NCBI RefSeq assembly: GCF_002086275.1
Contig: NZ_MVHT01000015.1
Span: forward strand, 17,758 to 81,757
DNA length: 64,000 bases
Reading direction: 5' to 3'
DNA from: Mycobacterium intermedium
GTDB taxonomy: Bacteria > Actinomycetota > Actinomycetes > Mycobacteriales > Mycobacteriaceae
The notes below the pieces were generated by a model. It made no database searches. It was not told the DNA's origin and worked only from the letters and a program-made list of their open reading frames with translations. The position numbers and the translations under genes are program-made. Shown here in pieces: positions 45,494 through 52,282 of this stretch. Position 1 is the first letter of the stretch. Each line of letters starts with the position of its first letter.

Positions 45494-46998
45494 TCGCCCC
45501 GACCAGGCTGGTGGTCATAGCCAGCACGTTCGTCGCCCTCCTGCTTGGCTGGTCGGTCGGTGGTTACTTCGGTGCTGCAACGGGGTTGGCCATTGGGCTG
45601 GCGGCGGGGGTGATTCCGTGGCGCGGACAGCCGGTGTGGTCGTGGCTGTTCTTGGCGTGGCAGCACAGGCAACCCATCGAATGGTCAGAGCCGCTCACCG
45701 TGGCCAACGATCGCGCGGGCGGTGGTGTCCGTTTCCAAGACGGCGTCGCGGTGGCTGCGGTGCAGCTGATCGGAAAGGCGCATACCCCAACAATCTTCAC
45801 TGGATCGATGGCCGCATATTCCGAGAATGCTTTCGACGTTACCGAACTGCGGGAACTGTTGCGGCAAAGCCTTGGATTGCGGCTGGATTCATTGAGTGTC
45901 GTGGGGACGGGTTCTCGCCGACGCGCGACCGGGGATTACCCGCGGGTGTACGACACGCTGATCGGCACACCGCCCTACGCCGGGCAGCGCGAAACGTGGC
46001 TCATCATTCGCGTCAAAGCGGCGGACAATGCTGAGGCACTGCGGTGGCGTAGCTCGGTGGGCGCCGCCACGGTGGCAGCGGCACAGCGGGTCAGCGCGGC
46101 CATGCGTCAGCGCGGCTTGCGTGCGAGGGTCGCCACCGCCACCGATATCGTCGAGCTGGAGCGCAGATTGGGATGCTCCGCGTTGCAGGTCATGAACCGG
46201 CGATGGCGCTCGGTGCGCGGTGGCGGCGGTTGGCTGACGACGTACTGGTACCGACCGGACGACATCACCACGGAGAAGCTGGCCCAGGCGTGGTCGCTCC
46301 GAACGGACGGGATCACGCACAACGTAAGCCTTTTCGCGGACGGCTCAGTCACCGCCACCGTCACAGTGCGCAGCGCCCAGCCGCCCACGGCGCCCCCGAG
46401 CCTGCTGATGCGGCCGCTGCCCGGTGAGCAAGCGCAGGCGGTGGCGGCCAACATGTGTGGACCGGTGCCAGCGTTGCGCGGTGTTCGCCGTGGCCCGCCG
46501 ACGGGCCCCCTCGTCGTCCCCATCGGCCCGTCGGGCGTGCTGCTAGGCAAGATTGAGGGCGGCAACCGGCTGATGATGCCGCTCGACGGCGCAGGAGATT
46601 TCAGCCGTGTGCACATCGCCGCGGAGGACGCGGTGGCCAAGCGCATCGTGGTCCGGCTGGCCGGCGCCGGCGAGCGGATCACCGTTCACACGCGAAACCC
46701 CCAGCGATGGGCCGGCGTTCGCATGCCCGACATCGTCATCAGCGATCGTGGCAAGCCGGTCGCCGGGACCACCGTCAGCGTGGTGGACGGCACAGTCACA
46801 CCCTCGCCTCGTCCGAATACCTTGATCTCCGTGGGGGAGCCCGATGCCCCCTATCGAGGAACTACCGATGTGCTCATTACCCAGACGGGTCCGGCAACGC
46901 TGGAGGTAAGCGCTTCGGGTCGAACGCATCCCGTCGAGGTCGAGCTGTTCCGAGCCGAAAACCGCTACGTCAGCGAGCCAGTGGACAGCTACCGATGA
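45490..46998 (+). CDS. eccE2: ESX-2 membrane component EccE2
   Basis: 502 residues (537 in M. tuberculosis). Two N-terminal transmembrane helices (LVVIASTFVALLLGWSVGGYF and TGLAIGLAAGVIPW) precede a soluble domain that sits at the edge of the ESX membrane complex. Conserved stretches include WRSVRGGGGWLTTYWYRPDDI. The frame is intact. It overlaps mycP2 and eccA2 by four bases each. Confidence 0.9.
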   Translation: MIAPTRLVVIASTFVALLLGWSVGGYFGAATGLAIGLAAGVIPWRGQPVWSWLFLAWQHRQPIEWSEPLTVANDRAGGGVRFQDGVAVAAVQLIGKAHTPTIFTGSMAAYSENAFDVTELRELLRQSLGLRLDSLSVVGTGSRRRATGDYPRVYDTLIGTPPYAGQRETWLIIRVKAADNAEALRWRSSVGAATVAAAQRVSAAMRQRGLRARVATATDIVELERRLGCSALQVMNRRWRSVRGGGGWLTTYWYRPDDITTEKLAQAWSLRTDGITHNVSLFADGSVTATVTVRSAQPPTAPPSLLMRPLPGEQAQAVAANMCGPVPALRGVRRGPPTGPLVVPIGPSGVLLGKIEGGNRLMMPLDGAGDFSRVHIAAEDAVAKRIVVRLAGAGERITVHTRNPQRWAGVRMPDIVISDRGKPVAGTTVSVVDGTVTPSPRPNTLISVGEPDAPYRGTTDVLITQTGPATLEVSASGRTHPVEVELFRAENRYVSEPVDSYR

Positions 46999-48839
46999 GG
47001 ACGAGCAGCACCACGACGGCGGCCGCGCGCAAGTGCTTCGACCAGGCGATGGCGTTGCTGGACAACGACCCTGGAGCGGCCCTCGCGCGCTTTCGCGATG
47101 CGACCGACATCGACCCGGCAATGGCCGACGCATGGCTGGGCCGGGTCGCCGCCGGTGACGACGCGCTGACGACGATGCAGCAGCTCTACGCGTACGGGAA
47201 CCGACTGCACCGTGAGACCAATCGACTGGGCGTGCGCTTGGCGGCGCCAATCAAAGCGGGTCCGTACCTGTCGATTTCGGTGACGGACGCGTCGCATGCC
47301 GGACTTGCGTTGGCCAGCGCACTCATCGACGACCGCCAATACGCGGAAGCAGAAGCGCTGCTGGGTGATTCGTCTCTGCTTGACAGTTGGGAGAATCACC
47401 AGTGGAAGCAGTACATCGAGGCCTACTTGATGTACGCGGCGCAGCGCTGGTCGGACGTTGTTGCGGTGGCGGCTGCGACGCTGCCGCCACGGGCCACCAT
47501 CATGTCGGCGGTAACGGCGGCGACCTGCGCGTTGGCGGCGCACGCCGCGGCCCACCTAGACCAGGCACGCGTTGCGCTCGACTGGACCAACCGGGTCGAG
47601 GTGCGTTCCGGCCGCGCGGCATCGGACCGCTATCGCAACGAGGCAGCCATCACTGCCATCGATCCCAACGAGTTCCCGCTGATCGCGGCCGACCTCGCCT
47701 ATATCCGGGGGATGGCGCATCGCCAGCTCGGTGAGGAGCAGGCGGCGCAGGTGTGGTTGTCCAAGGCGACGATCAACGGCGCCCTCATCGAATCCGCCAA
47801 GCGGGCGCTGGCCGATCCCGGACTGCAATTGGTGGTCACCGACGAGGAATCCATTCGCAGCCGGACCGACAAGTGGGATGTGACCACGCAGCGCTCGGCG
47901 CAGCAGCGCAGCGAAGCCGAACACGAAGAGCGCCGAAGTCAACTCCTGCAGGAGGGCCGCGCGCTGCTGGACAACCAGGTCGGTCTGGCCGAAGTCAAGC
48001 GAGCCGTCGCCGAACTGGAAGACCAAATCGAGGTGCGGGCGCTGCGGCTGGCGGCTGGGCTGCCGGTGGCGAACCAAACCAACCACATGCTGTTGGTGGG
48101 ACCGCCCGGCACCGGAAAGACGACCACCGCCGAGGCGTTGGGCAAGATCTACGCCGGGCTCGGAATCGTGCGGCATCCCGAGATAATCGAGGTCAAGCGG
48201 GCCGACTTCTGCGGTGAACACATCGGGGCGTCGGGTCCCAAGACCAACGAACTGATCAATCGCTCGCTGGGCCGGATCCTGTTCATGGACGAGTTCTATT
48301 CGCTGGTGGAACGGCACCAGGACGGTCGCCCGGACATGATCGGCATGGAGGCGGTCAACCAACTGCTGGTTGCGTTGGAGGCGCACCGGTTCGACTTCTG
48401 CTTCATCGGCGCGGGGTACGAGCGGGAAGTCGACGAATTCCTCACTGTCAACCCGGGTTTGGCGGGCCGCTTCAACCGCAAGCTGCGGTTCGAGTCCTAC
48501 ACACCCGACGAGCTGGTGGAAATCGCGGTCCGCTACGGCCGGCCGCGCGCCACCACCATCGAGCCGGCGGCCACCGAGGCGCTGAACAAGGCGTGTACGG
48601 CGCTGCGCGCGTACACCGCTCCCGACGGCACGCACGGGATCGACGTCATGCAGAACGGGCGGTTCGCCCGCAACATCGTCGAACGTGCTGAACGGCTGCG
48701 GGATTCGCGGGTGGCCGCGCAGCATCGCAGCGCGAAGGGCTCAGTGACGGTGGCGGACCTGCAAGAACTGCGCGCCGAGGACGTGGCTACCGCTGTTGCC
48801 GACGCGTGCGCGGAAAAGCATGTGTCGGTCCGGCTTTGA
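46995..48839 (+). CDS. eccA2: ESX-2 AAA+ ATPase EccA2
   Basis: 614 residues. The N-terminal half is a tetratricopeptide-like helical domain (CFDQAMALLDNDPGAALARF onward). The C-terminal half is a CbxX/CfqX-type AAA+ ATPase with Walker A LVGPPGTGKTTTAE (about residue 368), Walker B RILFMDEFYSLV and arginine-rich sensor NPGLAGRFNRKL. EccA is cytosolic and acts on PE/PPE-EspG or Esx complexes. It is the last gene of the locus; a hairpin follows 26 bp downstream. Confidence 0.95.
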   Translation: MRTSSTTTAAARKCFDQAMALLDNDPGAALARFRDATDIDPAMADAWLGRVAAGDDALTTMQQLYAYGNRLHRETNRLGVRLAAPIKAGPYLSISVTDASHAGLALASALIDDRQYAEAEALLGDSSLLDSWENHQWKQYIEAYLMYAAQRWSDVVAVAAATLPPRATIMSAVTAATCALAAHAAAHLDQARVALDWTNRVEVRSGRAASDRYRNEAAITAIDPNEFPLIAADLAYIRGMAHRQLGEEQAAQVWLSKATINGALIESAKRALADPGLQLVVTDEESIRSRTDKWDVTTQRSAQQRSEAEHEERRSQLLQEGRALLDNQVGLAEVKRAVAELEDQIEVRALRLAAGLPVANQTNHMLLVGPPGTGKTTTAEALGKIYAGLGIVRHPEIIEVKRADFCGEHIGASGPKTNELINRSLGRILFMDEFYSLVERHQDGRPDMIGMEAVNQLLVALEAHRFDFCFIGAGYEREVDEFLTVNPGLAGRFNRKLRFESYTPDELVEIAVRYGRPRATTIEPAATEALNKACTALRAYTAPDGTHGIDVMQNGRFARNIVERAERLRDSRVAAQHRSAKGSVTVADLQELRAEDVATAVADACAEKHVSVRL

Positions 48840-48864
48840 CCGTTCCGACCGCCCGTCAGGTGAG

Positions 48865-48892
48865 CACCGACACCGTCCCGGTCTGGTCGGTG
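48865..48892. terminator. Hairpin between convergent eccA2 and the FHA/HTH gene
   Basis: CACCGAC (48865-48871) and GTCGGTG (48886-48892) are perfect complements, with an inner ACCG/CGGT stem in the loop. It lies in the 70-bp gap between two convergent genes and could stop transcription both ways. Confidence 0.5.
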
Positions 48893-48909
48893 ACATAGCC
48901 CGGAGCCCA

Positions 48910-50004
48910 CTAATTGAGCTGACGTATCAGCGCTTCGATCGCCTCGATGTCACTGGCCGGCAAAGCTTCTTCGGCCTCAGCGCGGATGATCGTCTCTTCG
49001 CTCACCCCGGCCGCTTGGGCGGTTTCGAGCGTGGAAAGATTCGCGCGCCGGCGGGCGGCGTATAGACGCTGCGCCAGCGGCGCATCCGGGGCGGTGGCTC
49101 CGAGCGTCATCAACTTGTCGTGCAGACGGCGCACCGCGCCGAGAGCTTTGATCAGCTCCGGGGTGATCCGACTGATGCGGGTTGCTTGGACGGCAATCGT
49201 CTCGAGCTGGCGCAAGTCCGCGAGGATCGGCGCGGCCCGCTCGGTGAAGTCGGGATTTCTAGGCTGGGGCAGCGCTGCGATGGCGAGCGTGCAGGTGTCG
49301 ACCGCCGCGGCGACGGCTTGGGCAATCAACGACGCCGGGCCGGATTCCCCGGACGACGGCTGCGACGACGAGCCGGGGGCCGGGGCCTTGGGCGGGGACG
49401 TTGGGGGCGACTGGGTCGGCGGGGCAGTCGGAAGATTTTGTTGCGGGACGGCGCGTTCGCCCTCGCGGATACGGGCAATGGTGCCGCGCGGCCATTGGAG
49501 CACTGCCTCGAGCTTGGCCCGGGTGCGTTCGCGCGGCCAACTGCGGCCCTTCTCGAAAGCGATGAGGGCGCCGGCGTTGATGATGCCGTCGGCCGCCAGT
49601 CTGCGCTGGCTGATGTCGAGCTCGCGACGACGTGCCGCCGCGGCAGCCCCGGCGCGCACTAGTCCCGGATCGGTCCCGTTGTCGTGATCCCCCGGTTGGC
49701 CGTCGACCGCGGGCTCCTTGGACTCGAACGCCAACGCATTGCCTCCATTGGGATCGCCGAACCGAACCGTTGTGCCGCTTGCGGTTACCGAATTCTCATG
49801 ACGGCCGTCGACGAACATACCGTTGGGCAGGTTGTCGGCGAGCCGCCACTGACCGCCCGCGGAAGCGGGGTACAGGTGGGGCTGAGTGATGTGCGGACCG
49901 GCAGTCGGCCGATGCGGTGATTGCTGTGGCCCGGCCAGGTGGGGCCCGACGCTCTGGGACTCGGCCAGCAGCCAGGGCAGCAGCTCGTTTCCGCTTCCCG
50001 CCAT
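48910..50004 (-). CDS. FHA-like/double HTH protein (Rv3863-like)
   Basis: 364 residues. Residues about 35-95 resemble a forkhead-associated fold (HITQPHLYPASAGGQWRLAD, NGMFVDGRHENSV, VRFGDP). Residues about 118-180 contain an XRE-like helix-turn-helix (ARRRELDISQRRLAADGIINAGALIAFEKGRSWP, then a second part). A Pro/Ser-rich linker and another XRE-like segment (310-364; LAQRLYAARRRANLSTLETAQAAGVSEETI) follow. It matches Rv3863, which in M. tuberculosis lies between whiB6 and the ESX-1 genes. A DNA-binding, phospho-peptide-sensing regulator is my inference from the domains. Its ATG 50004 faces whiB6. Confidence 0.85.
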   Translation of the reverse strand: MAGSGNELLPWLLAESQSVGPHLAGPQQSPHRPTAGPHITQPHLYPASAGGQWRLADNLPNGMFVDGRHENSVTASGTTVRFGDPNGGNALAFESKEPAVDGQPGDHDNGTDPGLVRAGAAAAARRRELDISQRRLAADGIINAGALIAFEKGRSWPRERTRAKLEAVLQWPRGTIARIREGERAVPQQNLPTAPPTQSPPTSPPKAPAPGSSSQPSSGESGPASLIAQAVAAAVDTCTLAIAALPQPRNPDFTERAAPILADLRQLETIAVQATRISRITPELIKALGAVRRLHDKLMTLGATAPDAPLAQRLYAARRRANLSTLETAQAAGVSEETIIRAEAEEALPASDIEAIEALIRQLN

Positions 50005-50394
50005 GCTAACCGTTGCACCCTTCTTGTGGCTGTCACATCGCTACGCTTTTGTGGCGACGGCTGCGACAACTTCTGGTCTGCCTTGAGTCTGGCTGAACCG
50101 CGCCGTCGCTACGGTTCACTGTACCTTGAACCGACCTGAATCGGAACGGCTAGCGTGGCATCAGTGCGGTATCCGCGACCAACCGCAGCACCTCCGGAGC
50201 CAATCCACAGCTAATTGGCAGCAAGTAAACCCTGGTAAATGCTGCGGTGCGGCGTATGCTCGGGCCTCGTAACTGAAATCCGTAGCACTGCTCGAGCACG
50301 CGGATGAGAAACTGTTGCACTGCAACGGTTAGTCCTATACAGTGCTGCAGCAGCGGCCGGACAGCCGCAGCGCTTTTTGGAGGATGGCAACGAC
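50005..50394. other. Divergent promoter region of the FHA/HTH gene and whiB6
   Basis: 390 bp without a convincing gene. It carries GTTGCA-C-TGCAAC at 50314-50326 and TATAC near 50336. I see no other feature of note. Confidence 0.55.
50314..50341 (+). promoter_or_regulatory. Candidate whiB6 promoter with overlapping palindrome
   Basis: GTTGCACTGCAAC (50314-50326) is a perfect inverted repeat that includes a TTGCAC -35-like hexamer. TATACA at 50336-50341 could serve as -10 (15-bp spacing). The whiB6 start is 54 bp further. A regulator bound to the repeat would block the -35. Confidence 0.35.
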
Positions 50395-50673
50395 ATGACC
50401 GCTACGACTCTGTACGAGATTCCGCTGGGCGTGTGTACGCAAGACCCTGACCGTTGGACGGAAACGCCCGACGCCGAGGCGAAGATGCTGTGCCGGGCGT
50501 GCCCGCGGCGGTGGGCATGCGCCCGCGAGGCCGTCGAGTTGCCGGGCGCCGAGGGCCTCTGGGCCGGCGTCGTCATCCCCGAAAGTGGCCGCGGCCGTGC
50601 CTTCGCGTTGGGCCAGTTGCGGTCTTTGGCTGAGCGCAACGGCCAACCGGTGCGTGAGCGAGTGACCGCCTGA
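50395..50673 (+). CDS. whiB6: WhiB-family iron-sulfur regulator WhiB6
   Basis: 92 residues with the four-Cys cluster ligands at positions 14, 33, 36 and 42 (C-x18-C-x2-C-x5-C) and the turn GLWAGV. It follows WhiB6 (TALYEIPLGVCTQDPDRW; VVIPESGRGRAFALGQLRSLAERNG). In M. tuberculosis and M. marinum WhiB6 activates ESX-1 genes. No ESX-1 genes are present at this locus. ATG 50395 has GGAGGA 11 bases upstream. A strong terminator hairpin follows. Confidence 0.94.
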   Translation: MTATTLYEIPLGVCTQDPDRWTETPDAEAKMLCRACPRRWACAREAVELPGAEGLWAGVVIPESGRGRAFALGQLRSLAERNGQPVRERVTA

Positions 50674-50696
50674 CTGGCGCAACGAGCGGTCACGCG

Positions 50697-50729
50697 ACAG
50701 CGCGAGGAATCTCTGGTTCCTCGCGCTGT
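50697..50729. terminator. Strong hairpin terminator after whiB6
   Basis: ACAGCGCGAGGAA (50697-50709) and TTCCTCGCGCTGT (50717-50729) form a perfect 13-bp stem with a 7-base loop, followed by TTGCTGT. It sits between the convergent whiB6 and nitroreductase genes and could end both transcripts. Confidence 0.85.
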
Positions 50730-50741
50730 TTGCTGTCGGCG

Positions 50742-51200
50742 CTAGGACGGCCAAGGCGTTGCGACAGAGTCGAATCGGAACACCGCGAGCTGCCCGGCCA
50801 GCGCCTCGAACTCGTCCGGGGTGCCGTCGCGAACGATCCCCGAGCGCTTGGCGAAAGCCACCCCAACCGGCACCTGCCGGGGGAACTCCCGCAGCACCGG
50901 ACGCGCTTCGTCGGCGCTGAGCTCGACGATGTTGACCTTTCGTGCTTTGCGACCACGCGACAGCACGCCGGTGCCGGCGACCCGGGCGTTCGCCGCCCAG
51001 TCCGCGCCCGGATATCCGGCCACCACGTAGAGGCCGCCCTGAAAGGTGAACGGCGTCATCGGTGTGCTGCGGGGACGACCCGACTTGCGGCCAGGCACGG
51101 TCAAGACCATCGCGGGACCCGTCGGGATGCCGAGCTTCTGCACCGCCAGCACCACCTTGTTCATCGGCTTGAGGAATCGTGGCGGTTGGAGGTCGAGCAT
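50742..51200 (-). CDS. Deazaflavin (F420)-dependent nitroreductase family protein
   Basis: 152 residues of the Ddn/DUF385 split-barrel family: KLGIPTGPAMVLTVPGRKSGRPRSTPMTPF, the F420-phosphate-binding region, and GGLYVVAGYPGADWAANARVAG. Members use reduced F420 to reduce quinones, nitro compounds and other substrates. The ATG at 51200 has AAGGAG nine bases upstream. It is divergent from an ECF sigma factor gene 158 bp away. This pair is not part of the H37Rv whiB6 neighbourhood as I remember it. Confidence 0.9.
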   Translation of the reverse strand: MLDLQPPRFLKPMNKVVLAVQKLGIPTGPAMVLTVPGRKSGRPRSTPMTPFTFQGGLYVVAGYPGADWAANARVAGTGVLSRGRKARKVNIVELSADEARPVLREFPRQVPVGVAFAKRSGIVRDGTPDEFEALAGQLAVFRFDSVATPWPS

Positions 51201-51358
51201 GGGTTGCTCCTTCACTGAGATGCGCTGAGATCCGTCGAAAAGAGGTTCTGCACCTAGGACGGGCCGCGGGACCGGAAAGTTACATTCCTCGCGCAGGCAT
51301 CCCGGAGGCATAGAGTCGGCAGGCGTAACTTCCTTCGCCGCCAGATCGTCGTCAAGGT

Positions 51359-52282
51359 ATGAACCAGCCGCCGTCGAGCAATGACCAGGTCGTCGAGGCG
51401 TGGCGTCTGCACCGCCCGTATCTGGTGAATCTCGGGTACCAGATCGTCGGGGACGTCGGCGACGCCGAGGACGCGGTGCAGGAAGCGTTTCTGCGGCTAT
51501 CGCGGGCCGATGCGGACCAGATCGACGATGTCCGCGGTTGGCTCACGGTGGTCACGAGTCGGCTCTGCCTCGATCAGGTCCGTTCGGCCCGGGTTCGGTA
51601 TGAACGCCTGGGCGCAGCCGCCGAGGAGATGGTCGGGGGGCGCTCACGGTCGGCCGACCCCGCCGACCGGATCACGCTGGACGACGAGATCGGCGCGGCG
51701 CTACGGGAAGTCTTGCGCAGGCTCAGCCCCGGGGAGCGGGTGGCGTTCGTGCTGCACGACGTCTTCGGTGTCCCGTTCGACGAGATCGCCCAGACCGTCG
51801 GCCGCCCCGTGGGTACCTGTCGTCAACTGGCGCGGCGCGCGCGGGCCAAGTTCAGCGCCGCGCAGCCCAGAATCAACGAAGTAGCTCCCGGCGAGCACCA
51901 GCTGGTCACCGAGACGTTCATCACCGCATGCGCCAACGGCGATATTGCCGCGTTGACCGCGGTCTTGGACCCTGCGGTGTGGGGGATCGGGACTGTCCTT
52001 GCCGACCCGGCGCCGCAGCCGCAGATCAACCGCGGGCCGCACGCGGTCGCCACGAATTTGCTGCGTTACCTGGCGCAGGGAGTGACGCTGGTCAGTGGTC
52101 CCGCCGGCCAACCGGTGCTGCTTGCGTTCGCCGACCGACGGCTGTTCGCCGTGATCGTGCTGACGATCCGCGGGGGACTGGTGTGCAAACTCGAGGCGAC
52201 GGTCGACCCGACGGCGCGGGCCGCGGCGACACTCAACGCGCCGGGTTCGGCCCGTCCGCACTCGCCGCGAAGTAGCCCGTAA
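51359..52282 (+). CDS. ECF sigma factor with SnoaL-like C-terminal domain
   Basis: 307 residues. Region 2 (YLVNLGYQIVGDVGDAEDAVQEAFLRL) and region 4 (LRRLSPGERVAFVLHDVFGVPFDEIAQTVGRPVGTCRQLARRAR) are complete. From about residue 190 a SnoaL/NTF2-like domain follows (FITACANGDIAALTAVLDPAVWG). Sigma factors of this ECF41/ECF56-like layout carry the C-terminal domain as a built-in regulator instead of a separate anti-sigma protein, and often act on an adjacent oxidoreductase gene; the divergent nitroreductase fits. It resembles SigI/SigJ. The 3' end overlaps the convergent next gene by 50 bp. Confidence 0.9.
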   Translation: MNQPPSSNDQVVEAWRLHRPYLVNLGYQIVGDVGDAEDAVQEAFLRLSRADADQIDDVRGWLTVVTSRLCLDQVRSARVRYERLGAAAEEMVGGRSRSADPADRITLDDEIGAALREVLRRLSPGERVAFVLHDVFGVPFDEIAQTVGRPVGTCRQLARRARAKFSAAQPRINEVAPGEHQLVTETFITACANGDIAALTAVLDPAVWGIGTVLADPAPQPQINRGPHAVATNLLRYLAQGVTLVSGPAGQPVLLAFADRRLFAVIVLTIRGGLVCKLEATVDPTARAAATLNAPGSARPHSPRSSP

